Shown: positions 25,774 to 35,430, counted from the first letter of the stretch. The stretch is DNA of 64,000 nt from Syntrophaceae bacterium UBA2280 (GCA_002347685.1 DDWS01000032.1:1-64000), one strand, 5' to 3'. Numbers and translations: made by a program. Notes: generated by a model not told the origin, from the letters alone.

Positions 25774-27735
25774 ATGGTCATTTACCGTCACATTGCAATT
25801 CTGCTTGCGATTGTATTTCTATCTTTCCCGATGGCGGTCCGGTCACACCAGGACGTCTGGCTGAAAAACGAGCAGGGTGACACCATCACGGCAACCCTCA
25901 ACAGTGTTGATCCCTACAGTACGAAGAAGACCTGCGGCGTCTGCCATCCTTACTCTGTCATTACATCCGGCTATCACTTCCAGCAGGGATTCGACGTCAT
26001 GAAAGAAGGATACGACGCACGCAAGCCCTGGATCCTTTCGCCCGGCATGTTTGGAAACTGGCTGCCCACAGCCGCCGCCGCGAGACTGTCCTCCAAAGCC
26101 AATAAGACCCCGCTGAGGATGGATCTGTCCACCTACGACTGGATCGGTGCCGGCAAATATAATTCTGCCCATAAGGTGAAGGCTGCTTCGTGCGGTTCCT
26201 GCCACCCGGGTGGCGGTCCGATGGAATACGGACGCGACGCGCGCGGTCGCGCGGATTTGAAAAAGACGCTCATCCAGGGGGAGGCCGCGGGGGCAAATCC
26301 ACTGGATGGTGATTACAGTTCTCGATTCACGCCGGACGGCATGAGCCGGTTTCGGCAAAGCGGCGTTGTGGAAGCCGATTGTCTGATCTGCCATCTGCAC
26401 GGATACCGGATGGACGACAGAAACGACCAGCTCTACAAACGCAACTACCGCTGGGCGGCGACCGCCGGCGCGGGGCTGGGCGCGGTGAAGGGGGCTCTTT
26501 TTACATACAGCAATCCTGTAGCAGGACCGGGCCATCCCGATTTTGCCGCAGGTTCCTGGGATTTTTCCCGGCGGCCGGTGGTATCCTACAACTGGCCTGA
26601 CCGTGCGCTGTTTACGGCGGACGGCCGCCTCAAAGGCGGTGTGATCTCTAAAACCGTATCTTCTAAAAGTTGTCTGCAGTGTCACGCCGAAGGCGAGGCG
26701 AAAAATACCGGTACGGCCTTTGATCCGGCGCATGATGTGCACGTGAAGGCGGGGATGCGCTGCACCGACTGTCATCCGCTTGTCGGGCGCAGCCAGGCCC
26801 AGCGCCTGTCCCATCAGGTTGCGAAAGGGAAGTCGATCACCAACCGTGTCCGCGACGATCTGGACGGTGTCGGCATGCGCACCTGTATCCATTGCCACTC
26901 GGAAGGATCTTTCCGGATCACCCGGCAGGGGAAAACCATGCAGGCGAAAAACCCCCGGGAAACGCACGCGAAACGATTTGACGGCGCGACGTTTCATACC
27001 TACATCATTTCCTGCAACGGCTGTCACTCCACTTTGCAGCCCCTGCGCGCCATGACCGTTCTGGACATGAGTACGGGGCTGGAATACGGTTACACCGCCG
27101 ACAACTTTGACGGCGTATCCTGGCCGGAGGATTATTTAAGGACAGCACCCAAACCCTGGGTGCCCTGGCAGACGCGCGAGAAAAAATACCTCGCGGCCGT
27201 GCCCAAGCACATGCAGTGGTTCGGAGAAAAAATGTCCAACGGAGAAATCCGTCCCATTTCCCTGCATCAGGTGGGCACCGCCGCGCGCGCTGTGAAAGCC
27301 CTGACGGTGATGGAAGCCAACCTGCCCGACGGCAAAAAGGAAAAAAGGCGGACGGTGGTTTCTGATGGCGATATCGCTGCCATGCTGAACGCTCTGACGA
27401 GGATTGGATACCGCAATGTTGTCTATGTGTCGGATCAGGTCCATGAGCTAAAAGGCGGCAAGCTTGTTTCCTCGCCTGCCATGCCCGGGCAAAGAGTTCT
27501 TTACTACGCGGTGGAGCATGGCGTGGTCGATTTGGGGAAGAAGTCGGCCTACGGCTGGAAAGGCCGGACGGACGGATGCATGCAGTGTCATGACGATGAT
27601 TCACCTTTCTTTGCTAAAATGAATATTGAAAATATCCGGGGCTTTCTGAAAAAAGACTACCCGTCTCTGAAGGAACCCAATGCCGTCATGCAATATGAAA
27701 TTTGGGGACTCAGGTCCGTGCCCTCGTTCGAGTAG
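25774..27735 (+). CDS. Periplasmic octahaem c-type cytochrome
   Basis: This 653-residue protein has an N-terminal signal peptide (IAILLAIVFLSFPMAVRS). It carries eight CXXCH sites: CGVCH, CGSCH, CLICH, CLQCH, CTDCH, CIHCH, CNGCH and CMQCH. Long haem-free stretches, notably ~430-620, suggest a folded domain beyond simple wire-like packing, so it could be a reductase or terminal module. I do not recognise a characterised enzyme. The ATG at 25774 is chosen because GAGG lies 6 nt before it and the signal peptide then starts properly; GTG at 25759 is the alternative. Confidence 0.88.
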   Translation: MVIYRHIAILLAIVFLSFPMAVRSHQDVWLKNEQGDTITATLNSVDPYSTKKTCGVCHPYSVITSGYHFQQGFDVMKEGYDARKPWILSPGMFGNWLPTAAAARLSSKANKTPLRMDLSTYDWIGAGKYNSAHKVKAASCGSCHPGGGPMEYGRDARGRADLKKTLIQGEAAGANPLDGDYSSRFTPDGMSRFRQSGVVEADCLICHLHGYRMDDRNDQLYKRNYRWAATAGAGLGAVKGALFTYSNPVAGPGHPDFAAGSWDFSRRPVVSYNWPDRALFTADGRLKGGVISKTVSSKSCLQCHAEGEAKNTGTAFDPAHDVHVKAGMRCTDCHPLVGRSQAQRLSHQVAKGKSITNRVRDDLDGVGMRTCIHCHSEGSFRITRQGKTMQAKNPRETHAKRFDGATFHTYIISCNGCHSTLQPLRAMTVLDMSTGLEYGYTADNFDGVSWPEDYLRTAPKPWVPWQTREKKYLAAVPKHMQWFGEKMSNGEIRPISLHQVGTAARAVKALTVMEANLPDGKKEKRRTVVSDGDIAAMLNALTRIGYRNVVYVSDQVHELKGGKLVSSPAMPGQRVLYYAVEHGVVDLGKKSAYGWKGRTDGCMQCHDDDSPFFAKMNIENIRGFLKKDYPSLKEPNAVMQYEIWGLRSVPSFE

Positions 27736-27743
27736 GTGATGCG

Positions 27744-28475
27744 ATGAAACACAAAAAAGCCGTGTTGGCCGCTTTGGTGACTCTTTTTCTGGGGGTCACA
27801 GGATTTGCCGAAGCGCAACAAAACACCCTTCTTCCCGTGAGTGTTCAGTCGATGAAAACATGGCTGGACTCATCACCGGAATCTCCCGTGACGCTGATCG
27901 ACCTAAGAAGCCTGCTGGAGTGCCGGGACGCAAAAATTGCGCAGGCTGTCTGCCATTCCTGTGACACGCAGCAAGACGATTTGTTCGCGTTGGTACCGAA
28001 AGAAAACAAACTCATTTTTTATACCGGAAATCGTTTAGCCGATTCAAAATGTGCTGTGATCGATCAGGCGTTGGCGGCGGGCTATAAAAATGTATACCGG
28101 CTCGAAGGCGGTTTTGCCGCATGGCGAAAGGAAGGGTATCCGGTTGTCTCTGAAAAAAGAACGCCGCGCGTTTTAGCCCACGCCGTCATTCCCCGGAATC
28201 TTTCCCGGTGGCAAAAGCAGGCGAAAAATCCGCTGGTCATTGACATCCGGCAAGCTGAAGATTTTACCCCGGGGCATCTCGAAGGCGCGCTGAACATTCC
28301 TTTGTCAAGGCTGCATCTCGATTACGCCCAAATTCCGCTTGATGCGACCCTGCTGGTGGTCGATGAAGACGGTACGCAGAGTTTTCTGGCGGCAAGCTAT
28401 CTGCTCCGCAAAGGGTTTATGAATGTGCGACGCTTAAAGGGCGGCATGAATGAGTATCGACGGAGAACACCATGA
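27744..28475 (+). CDS. Periplasmic tandem rhodanese-fold protein lacking catalytic cysteines
   Basis: This 243-residue protein has a signal peptide (to ~FAEAQQ) and two rhodanese folds. The first is marked by VTLIDLRSLLECRD, FYTGNR and VYRLEGGFAAWRKEGYPV; the second by LVIDIRQAEDFTPGHLEGALNIP and VRRLKGGMNEYRR. In both, the Cys expected at the active loop is absent (FYTGNR and VVDEDGTQS). Two other cysteines (AVCHSC) lie in the first domain. It probably binds rather than transfers sulfur, or is structural. The ATG at 27744 starts 8 bp after the octahaem gene and its stop overlaps the next gene by 4 bp. Confidence 0.82.
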   Translation: MKHKKAVLAALVTLFLGVTGFAEAQQNTLLPVSVQSMKTWLDSSPESPVTLIDLRSLLECRDAKIAQAVCHSCDTQQDDLFALVPKENKLIFYTGNRLADSKCAVIDQALAAGYKNVYRLEGGFAAWRKEGYPVVSEKRTPRVLAHAVIPRNLSRWQKQAKNPLVIDIRQAEDFTPGHLEGALNIPLSRLHLDYAQIPLDATLLVVDEDGTQSFLAASYLLRKGFMNVRRLKGGMNEYRRRTP

Positions 28476-30319
28476 AAAAATATTATTCCTGCGTCATTTT
28501 CTGGGTCGCCATTTGCTCTTTTCTGATATTCTCCGGACAGACTTTTGCACAACCTCAGCAGGCCCGGTGTCTGACCTGTCATTCGGATGCCTCGTTCACA
28601 AGCGGTTATAACGCGTCAACGCACGGTCATCTTTCATGCAGCGCCTGCCACACGGGCATCGACGATATCCGGCGGCACAGCACAGGTGAAACAAAATCCA
28701 ACCCGGTCCGCTGCGCGAGCTGCCACAGTAGTGTTGCCGCCGCATACAACACCGATGTTCACGCCGTCATACAGAATATGACCTGCGTGGACTGTCATCA
28801 AAAGATTCACACCATCACCCGGTCGGATCAGCCTCGAAAGATTTCCATTCAGGAAAAATGCGTTCGCTGCCATGCGCCCGACGACTATGCGATGATGGGA
28901 CATGGCCGCGCGGTTCTCGCGGGGAATCCGGATGCGGCGACCTGCACGGATTGCCACACTCTGCACGGTACGGCCGCCATGACCGGCGCGACGGAAAATG
29001 AGCAGGGAGCGCTTCGCGAAGCCTACACGATGCGCTGCAAAACCTGCCACGCTGATCCCGGCGTGGCCGAACGAAACAATCTTTCCACCCGGATTGCCGA
29101 CACCTACGATCAGACCTATCACGGCAAGGTTCTGCAGGTCGGCCATTCTCAGCGCGTCGCGGGCTGCGCCGATTGCCACACCGGCCACAACACGCTATCC
29201 TCAGACGATCCGCAATCGGCGATGCATCCCGACAATCTCTACGGAACCTGCAAAACCTGCCATACGACCATGCACAAGCGTTTCGTGTCTTTTGAAGCGC
29301 ATCCGGGAGCGGTGAAGGGGAAAACCTATCTGGCGCTACACATCGCAGAAGTATCCATGATCCTGCTTTTGGTGGGCGTATTTTCGTTTTTCTGGCTGCA
29401 CACCTGCCTGTGGTGGCGGCGCGCCTATCTGGACAAATGCCGCAAACGTCAGGCCGGTTTTATCGAAGATACACTCGCGCCCCACTGCCGTGATGAAAAA
29501 CAGGTCCAGCGTTTTCCCATGTCACAGCGTGTGATGCATGTGCTGCTCATTTTGTCTTTCTTTACGCTGGTGGCGACCGGTTTCCCGATCAAGTATTCGG
29601 AAACCGCCTGGGCGAAGGTCCTTGTGAATATGCTGGGCGGGCCGCACATGGCGGGCCTTTTCCACCGCATCGCGGCGCTGGTCCTCTGTGCATTGTTTTT
29701 GTACACCCTGTGGCTGTCAATCCGGTTTCTCTTTCCAAAATGGCAGTGGCGCGGCTGGGTCGGGCGCCTCTTCGGGCCGGATTCGCTTTTCCCGAACCTT
29801 AAGGACTTGCAGGACATCAAAGGGATGTTTTTGTGGTTTTTCGGGAAAGGCCCGATGCCAAAGCTGGATCGCTGGACGTATTGGGAAAAGTTTGATTTTC
29901 TGGCCGTCTTCTGGGGGATGACCGCCATCGGGCTTTCCGGATTCATGCTGTGGTTCCCCGGTCACTTTTCGTATATTGTGCCAGGCTGGGTCATCAACAT
30001 TGCGACGATTGTGCATTCGGAAGAGGCGTTCCTGGCGGCTGTCTTTATCTTTACGGTGCATTTTTTCAACAACCACATTGTGCCCAATAAGTTTCCTCTC
30101 GAGCCGAATATCTTCACCGGCCGTTATCGTGTGGAAGCGATGCGCGAGGAGCGTCCGCTTGAGTATGAAAGAATGGTTGCCGAAGGCAAACTCGAGTCCA
30201 TGAAGCGCGAGGGTCCGGGCCTGTGGGCGCAGTTATTCGCGTCTGTATTCGGACTGGGTAGCCTTGTGCTGGGGCTGATTCTTCTGGCCCTCATTTTCTG
30301 GGCCGTGCTGTTTTACTAG
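28472..30319 (+). CDS. CbcL-like nine-haem cytochrome c / membrane cytochrome b quinol oxidoreductase
   Basis: This 615-residue protein has a signal peptide and a periplasmic domain with nine CXXCH sites (residues ~33-270). A C-terminal part (~285-615) has about six hydrophobic segments and several membrane His residues (MSQRVMHVLLIL, LFHRIAALVL, IVHSEEAFLA, FTVHFFNNH) of the formate-dehydrogenase/hydrogenase-type cytochrome b family. Nine c haems plus a b-type membrane domain is the layout of CbcL, a Geobacter inner-membrane quinol oxidase used in metal respiration. It should move electrons between menaquinol and periplasmic cytochromes. It is translationally coupled (ATGA overlap) to the rhodanese-like gene. 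Confidence 0.88.
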   Translation: MKKYYSCVIFWVAICSFLIFSGQTFAQPQQARCLTCHSDASFTSGYNASTHGHLSCSACHTGIDDIRRHSTGETKSNPVRCASCHSSVAAAYNTDVHAVIQNMTCVDCHQKIHTITRSDQPRKISIQEKCVRCHAPDDYAMMGHGRAVLAGNPDAATCTDCHTLHGTAAMTGATENEQGALREAYTMRCKTCHADPGVAERNNLSTRIADTYDQTYHGKVLQVGHSQRVAGCADCHTGHNTLSSDDPQSAMHPDNLYGTCKTCHTTMHKRFVSFEAHPGAVKGKTYLALHIAEVSMILLLVGVFSFFWLHTCLWWRRAYLDKCRKRQAGFIEDTLAPHCRDEKQVQRFPMSQRVMHVLLILSFFTLVATGFPIKYSETAWAKVLVNMLGGPHMAGLFHRIAALVLCALFLYTLWLSIRFLFPKWQWRGWVGRLFGPDSLFPNLKDLQDIKGMFLWFFGKGPMPKLDRWTYWEKFDFLAVFWGMTAIGLSGFMLWFPGHFSYIVPGWVINIATIVHSEEAFLAAVFIFTVHFFNNHIVPNKFPLEPNIFTGRYRVEAMREERPLEYERMVAEGKLESMKREGPGLWAQLFASVFGLGSLVLGLILLALIFWAVLFY

Positions 30320-30450
30320 CGACGGCGAAATGTCCGCGTTTCAAGAACGACCGGCTTGTCCGGTTTGTTTAGGACGGCGGTTTGCAGCTGTTGCATAATC
30401 TTTTTTCTCGTGTTAGAAATTCGTCCATAAAATATTCAGGAGAATCTCAT

Positions 30451-31848
30451 TTGACCAAAAACAAATCCGGCCTGTGGTCTTTTTTTACTTCCGTAAAATT
30501 AACCTTATTTCTTCTGGCAATCATCGTAATCGTCGCGGTGGTCGGCACGCTGGTCCCTCAACGGGAGGCTGCGCTGGAACTTTCCCGAACGCTGCAACCG
30601 GGGGTCTATGCCTTCCTGCATAAAATGCAGATTTTTGATCTGTATCATTCCATCTGGTTTTTTTTGCTGATGGGGCTTCTGGCTGTGAATCTGATTGTCT
30701 GTTCCGTCGATCGATTTCCTATGGCCTGGCGGCGTTTTCGCAAACAGCCGTCCCCGGATGATCCGTCCGTTTACGATAATCTTTCCGAAGAGCGAATCCT
30801 GAGGACCAAACGCGACATCAAACAGGTGGGAGGTATTGCCGGGGAGCTTCTCAAAAAGCGTCTGGGCCGGGTGCGCCGGACCGATGCGGCTGATGGAACG
30901 ATCTATCTGTGCGCCGATAAGGGACGTTTTTCCCACTTCGGGGTGTACATTATTCATCTGAGCATATTGGTTCTGCTTGCCGGTGTGACGGTCGGTTCTA
31001 TCTTCGGCGTGGACGGGTATGTTCAGATTTCCGAAGGTGAAACCGTCAATGTCATCCACCTTCGGGATAGTAAGGGGTCGCTGCCGCTGCCCTTCGGCGT
31101 GCGCTGCGACAAGTTTACGGTGGACTATTATGACAACGGTATGCCGAAAACCTATCAGTCGGATCTGACGTTCATCAAGAATGATCAGGCCGACTTCCAG
31201 GGGAAGCTCCTGGTCAATCATCCAATCACTTATGAAGGGTTTCGTTTCTATCAATCCAGCTTCGGCAGGTCCCCCGACGGCATGGCGACACTGGCGCTTT
31301 TACGTCGCGGCGGGATAAAAGATATCATGAACGTCCGGCGGGGGTATACGTTTGAGTTGCCGGGCAATGAGGGAACGTTTCACATCCTGCGTGTGGAAGA
31401 GAATCTCATGAAAATGGGGCCTGCCGTAAAGGTTGCGGTTCTTCCGAAGGATGGAAGGGATGAGACGGTTTTCTGGGTTTTTGAGCAGGTTGGCGCGCTT
31501 TTGAAAATCAGTCCGGATATATTCGAGCAGATCCCCGTTTTTAATCCGGGGCTTTTTCAGCCTTATATGTTCACCCTGCTGGGTCTGGAGGAAAAGTACT
31601 TCACCGGTTTACAGGTATCCCATGATCCGGGTGTTCCCCTGGTGGCCGCATTTGCCGTGATTCTGATCGTTGGCCTGATTGTATTATTAATGACCTACGC
31701 GCGTCAAATCTGGATTCGCATCACAGCATCTGACGGGATCACGCAAATCAGCGTTGCCGGAAGAAGTTTCAGAAACGCCGCCGGTCTGAACCGGGAAATC
31801 GATCATCTGCTTGCCGATATTGCACAGCGTCTGGAGAATGTCGAATGA
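30451..31848 (+). CDS. resB: Cytochrome c biogenesis protein ResB (CcsB)
   Basis: This 465-residue membrane protein of System II cytochrome c maturation works with CcsA to deliver haem to CXXCH apoproteins. It has the early VKLTLFLLAIIVIVAVVGTL segment, IFDLYHSIWFFLLMGLLAVNL, a third segment at GVYIIHLSILVLLAGVTVG, a large periplasmic ResB domain and a last segment near residue 425. TTG at 30451 is chosen because AGGAG lies before it; an upstream start would add 23 residues. It overlaps ccsA by 4 bp. Confidence 0.9.
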   Translation: MTKNKSGLWSFFTSVKLTLFLLAIIVIVAVVGTLVPQREAALELSRTLQPGVYAFLHKMQIFDLYHSIWFFLLMGLLAVNLIVCSVDRFPMAWRRFRKQPSPDDPSVYDNLSEERILRTKRDIKQVGGIAGELLKKRLGRVRRTDAADGTIYLCADKGRFSHFGVYIIHLSILVLLAGVTVGSIFGVDGYVQISEGETVNVIHLRDSKGSLPLPFGVRCDKFTVDYYDNGMPKTYQSDLTFIKNDQADFQGKLLVNHPITYEGFRFYQSSFGRSPDGMATLALLRRGGIKDIMNVRRGYTFELPGNEGTFHILRVEENLMKMGPAVKVAVLPKDGRDETVFWVFEQVGALLKISPDIFEQIPVFNPGLFQPYMFTLLGLEEKYFTGLQVSHDPGVPLVAAFAVILIVGLIVLLMTYARQIWIRITASDGITQISVAGRSFRNAAGLNREIDHLLADIAQRLENVE

Positions 31849-32690
31849 TTCACACCACCATTTTAAGCTGGGTTACGTTTGTCTATTTTGCCGCGTTTGT
31901 CTTTTACCTCTTCCGGATGATTCTGGGGAAAGAATTCTGGGGGAAGATCGCGACACTGGCCGTTTTGGGAGGTCTTGTCGCCCATACCGCTGCTTTTGTG
32001 ATCCGCTGGGTGGCGTCTTACGACCTGGGGATCGGGCGGGTGCCGCTTGCCAATTTCTATGAGTCGCTGATTTTCTTTGCCTGGACCATCGCGCTTTTGT
32101 ATCTGCTGATGGAGTGGCGCTTGAAAAACCGTACCCTCGGTGTGTTTGTGATGCCCGCGGCTTTTCTGGTCATGGCCTATGCCTCCATCGCGCCCGGAAT
32201 CAACAACCGCATTGAGCCTTTGATTCCGGCCCTGCAGAGCAACTGGCTGACCTCTCACGTGCTGACCTGTTTTCTGGGTTACGCCGCGTTTACCGTGGCG
32301 TTTGCCTTAGGCGTCATGTTCCTGCTGAAAAAATGGGCTGTCGCGAAAAGAAACAATCCCGGTCTTTTTTTCCGGCTTTTACCCTCCGATGAGATTATCG
32401 ATGAGCTGATTTATCAGTGTGCTGTTCTGGGTGTTGTGTTTCTGGCGCTGGGCATTGTGACCGGTTCTGTCTGGGCGCATTACGCCTGGGGATCCTATTG
32501 GAGCTGGGACCCGAAAGAAACCTGGTCTTTGGTGACATGGCTGGTTTACGCAGGCCTGCTGCACGCCCGCCTGGTGCGCGGCTGGCGTGGCACACGCATG
32601 GCCGTGTTGTCCATCGTCGGGTTTGCCTGCGTACTGTTTACCTATCTGGGCGTGAACTATTTGCCCAGTCTGCACAGCTACATGAGCTGA
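31845..32690 (+). CDS. ccsA: Cytochrome c biogenesis protein CcsA (ResC)
   Basis: This 281-residue polytopic protein is the haem-handling partner of ResB. The WWD-type motif WGSYWSWDPKETWSL and membrane His residues are present. About eight membrane segments are visible. It begins with ATGA overlapping the resB stop. It ends at 32690, directly abutting the convergent peroxiredoxin gene. Its place after four multihaem genes suggests the island brings its own haem lyase. Confidence 0.93.
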   Translation: MIHTTILSWVTFVYFAAFVFYLFRMILGKEFWGKIATLAVLGGLVAHTAAFVIRWVASYDLGIGRVPLANFYESLIFFAWTIALLYLLMEWRLKNRTLGVFVMPAAFLVMAYASIAPGINNRIEPLIPALQSNWLTSHVLTCFLGYAAFTVAFALGVMFLLKKWAVAKRNNPGLFFRLLPSDEIIDELIYQCAVLGVVFLALGIVTGSVWAHYAWGSYWSWDPKETWSLVTWLVYAGLLHARLVRGWRGTRMAVLSIVGFACVLFTYLGVNYLPSLHSYMS

Positions 32691-33155
32691 TTATTTTTTC
32701 AGGAAATCCAGAACCTCATTGATATCGGGTAAGTCCTTGATCGGATACACCTTCACGAAAATCGCTTTGCGCTGTTCATCCAGTATAATGTTGGCGCGTT
32801 CCGAGATGCCGATCTTGTCGATGAAAATGCCCAGTCTGGCCGCGATGCCGCCGTGCGGCCAGAAATCCGCGAGCAGGTCAACTTTGGTCATACCGAGACT
32901 CTGCGCCCAGGCTTTTTTACACGGCACTGCATCCACAGAAAGCCCCAGCGGTACCGTATTTTGCGATGAAAAAGCATCAAAGTTGGTTTCCAGTGACTGC
33001 ATCTGCCTGGCGCACACATCCGTCCAGGCGAGCGGATGGAAAGACAAAAGCAATTTTTTGTCCGTCAGGGCCGCCGTGTCCACTGCCGCTTCTGTATGAC
33101 TCTTCAACGAAAAGTTTCCAAACACATCTCCGACTTGAATTCTGGCCATTTTCAT
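32691..33155 (-). CDS. Peroxiredoxin (AhpC/TSA family)
   Basis: This 154-residue thiol peroxidase has the peroxidatic motif PLAWTDVCARQM, matching PxxxTxxC with the active Cys in VCARQ. Another Cys at DAVPCKKAW could act in resolving. It probably reduces peroxides in the cytoplasm. It is the only oxidative-stress gene near the cytochrome island and is convergent with ccsA with no gap. Confidence 0.88.
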   Translation of the reverse strand: MKMARIQVGDVFGNFSLKSHTEAAVDTAALTDKKLLLSFHPLAWTDVCARQMQSLETNFDAFSSQNTVPLGLSVDAVPCKKAWAQSLGMTKVDLLADFWPHGGIAARLGIFIDKIGISERANIILDEQRKAIFVKVYPIKDLPDINEVLDFLKK

Positions 33156-33202
33156 TTCTCCTTTTTTGATCCTGTTGACGGTTGAATATGATCCTTAATT
33201 TT

Positions 33203-34303
33203 TCATCCTTCCTCCTTGAGTGTCGGATAATCTGTATAGCCTTTCGGCCCGGATGTGTAGAAGGTGGCCTCATCCCAGCGGTTCCATTTGGCGCCTGCGA
33301 CAATGCGCTCCACCAAATCGGGGTTGGAAATGAAGGGTTTGCCAAAGGCCACCGTGTCGGCAAGGCCTTCTTCGATCACCCGTTTTGCGGATTCCGCACG
33401 GAATCCGCAATTGATGATCAGGCTGCCCCTGTAGCGCGGCCGAAAATGTTTGGCGATATCCTTCATTGCGAAGGGGACGTTGTCCACCGGAGCCAGGGGT
33501 TCGGTGAAGTGGACATAGGCAAGATTCTTGTAATCATTGAGTCTTTCGGCGATGTATTCAAACGCGGGAATGGTGTCTTGATCTATGGTGATGCCGAAGA
33601 ATCCATGTGCGGATGGATTGAGACGGACGCCGACTCGGTCAAAACCGATGGATTTTCCAATGGTATCGAGCGTTTCAAAGAAAAAACGCGTCTTGTTTTC
33701 GCGCGATCCGCCATAGTCATCCCTACGGGTGTTGGCGCAGTTGACGAAAAACTGATGGAACAGATACCCGTTGGCCGAATGGATTTCCACGCCGTCAAAG
33801 CCTGCGTCTACCGCATGCATCGCCGCGTCGCGAAAATCCCGGGTTGTGTTGTGGATTTCTTCGACGGTCAGCGCGCGGGGAGTGGATGTCTTCTTGAAGC
33901 CATCCGGCGTAAAGACCTTGTCATGGGCATCAATGGCTGACGGAGCAACCGGCGGATTTCCCCCGTGAAAGTCGGTATGCGAAATCCGTCCTACATGCCA
34001 AAGCTGGCAGAAGATGTGGCCGTTTTTCTTATGAACGGCGTTAGTGACCCCTTTCCAGCCTTCCACCTGTTCGGGGCTGTAAATGCCGGGCGTGTGAATG
34101 TAGCCCACAGCTTGAGGTGAAACCTGCGAGCCTTCCGTGATGATCAGGCCGGCTGATGCCCGCTGACCGTAGTATTCAGCGATCAGCGGCGTTGCTTGAT
34201 GTTCCGGGTTGTCCGCCCGGCTGCGTGTCATGGGGGACATGAAAACCCGGTTGGGAAGGTTCATACGGCCGATTTTAATCGGCTTCAGAAGTGTGTTTTT
34301 CAT
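33203..34303 (-). CDS. Old yellow enzyme family FMN reductase (NemA-like)
   Basis: This 366-residue TIM-barrel flavoenzyme reduces activated C=C bonds or electrophiles with NAD(P)H. It has the N-terminal NRVFMSPMTRSRAD, the substrate-binding GVEIHSANGYLFHQF (His and Asn) and RRDDYGGSREN. Lack of a C-terminal Fe-S domain separates it from 2,4-dienoyl-CoA reductases. The physiological substrate is unknown. Genes on both sides are on the same strand but separated by 50-200 bp. Confidence 0.9.
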   Translation of the reverse strand: MKNTLLKPIKIGRMNLPNRVFMSPMTRSRADNPEHQATPLIAEYYGQRASAGLIITEGSQVSPQAVGYIHTPGIYSPEQVEGWKGVTNAVHKKNGHIFCQLWHVGRISHTDFHGGNPPVAPSAIDAHDKVFTPDGFKKTSTPRALTVEEIHNTTRDFRDAAMHAVDAGFDGVEIHSANGYLFHQFFVNCANTRRDDYGGSRENKTRFFFETLDTIGKSIGFDRVGVRLNPSAHGFFGITIDQDTIPAFEYIAERLNDYKNLAYVHFTEPLAPVDNVPFAMKDIAKHFRPRYRGSLIINCGFRAESAKRVIEEGLADTVAFGKPFISNPDLVERIVAGAKWNRWDEATFYTSGPKGYTDYPTLKEEG

Positions 34304-34507
34304 GAGCCCTTCCTTCTTAAACAGAAATTTTGTTTATGGAGCGTTCATTTTTCAGTCCCGGAAATATGGAAGCTTTGGCAGTAAAAGCGTTACGGAGGAT
34401 TACGTACGACACAATATAACGATGGTAGATGTTTGATGTCAAGGTTTAAAACTCAACGGGGCACCGGATGCCGGGCTTTTCACTTTGGCCCCCGACAGTG
34501 AGATGTT

Positions 34508-35206
34508 TTATTCGATCGACATCAGCGAATTGAAGCGGTCCCATTCGGTGGCATGCGGCAGGCCCCGGTCTTTAATCAGTTTCAGGAGCGTCGCCTCGTT
34601 GAAACGCAGATAGGGATTGATTTTCCTTTCGGCCGCCAGTGTCGAACAGACAAAATCCGGGTCATAGGCCTGCTGAAAAGAATCGATGTCATGGTTTTGT
34701 GGTTCCAGATGTCTGGCATAGGCAAGCGAGTCGGAAACGTAGTCATGACCGGCGAAAACACGCGTGCTGTCCGGCAGTGTCATCAGGCGCCGGATGGATT
34801 CAAAAAAGCCTTTCAGGTTACCCGAAAAACAATTGCCGATCGTACCGTTGAAAAGTGTGTCGCCGGTGATCAGATTGTTGCCCGCATGAAAACAGACCGA
34901 ATCGGCGGAATGCCCCGGCGTGCGGTAAACAACGATGGGTTCATGGTCGATCAGGATTTGTTCGCCGTCCGCAAAGGCGGTGCAGTCCAGAAATACGGCC
35001 TTCGTTTTTTTGATCAGATGATCGTCGCCCGGTGTGTGGTCATAATGCCTGTGGGTATTTGTGACAAATTTCAGCTTAAGCTTGTGCTCGTCCAGAAAAG
35101 CCAGAATTTCCTGCCAGGCGCCGCCGTCGACGGCTATGGCTTCGGTTTTTCCGTAGATAAGATATCCCAGATTGTCGCCAAAACGAAACTGTTCGACATT
35201 GAGCAT
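34508..35206 (-). CDS. Metallo-beta-lactamase fold hydrolase, glyoxalase II-like
   Basis: This 232-residue protein has the di-metal motif THRHYDHTPGDDHL, then GHSADS and the ITGDTLFNGTIGN and FAGHDYV blocks. Together these match hydroxyacylglutathione hydrolase (GloB). The C-terminal NPYLRFNE is a typical glyoxalase II substrate-binding region. It probably hydrolyses a thioester such as lactoylglutathione; the thiol used in this organism is not known. Confidence 0.85.
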   Translation of the reverse strand: MLNVEQFRFGDNLGYLIYGKTEAIAVDGGAWQEILAFLDEHKLKLKFVTNTHRHYDHTPGDDHLIKKTKAVFLDCTAFADGEQILIDHEPIVVYRTPGHSADSVCFHAGNNLITGDTLFNGTIGNCFSGNLKGFFESIRRLMTLPDSTRVFAGHDYVSDSLAYARHLEPQNHDIDSFQQAYDPDFVCSTLAAERKINPYLRFNEATLLKLIKDRGLPHATEWDRFNSLMSIE

Positions 35207-35336
35207 AGACGTTCCTTTCGCGATTTGTTCTTCGGGTGCAATCTAAAACATTTTTTTGGCGTGTGTCAAGTGTGTGCGCTTAAGTATCGGATATCTATGT
35301 GTTTGTTTTGGCGTTGGCTTTAGACATTTTTGGATG

Positions 35337-35364
35337 TTGAAAAAAATACAAATAGGGATAGAAT
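35337..35364 (+). promoter_or_regulatory. Candidate promoter of the FGase/C39 fusion gene
   Basis: TTGAAA (35337-35342), a 16-bp spacer and TAGAAT (35359-35364) lie about 67 bp before the ATG at 35431. Confidence 0.5.
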
Positions 35365-35430
35365 GTCTAGTGTTTGGTGCTCACAAGGAAGCTGGCATAT
35401 ATTTTATCCTTCTTGAAGGGAAGCAATGTT

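Noticed and set aside
25843..27027. 394-codon minus-strand frame opposite the octahaem cytochrome
   Set aside because: It is an antisense shadow of a GC-rich gene; the plus strand has eight CXXCH sites and a signal peptide.
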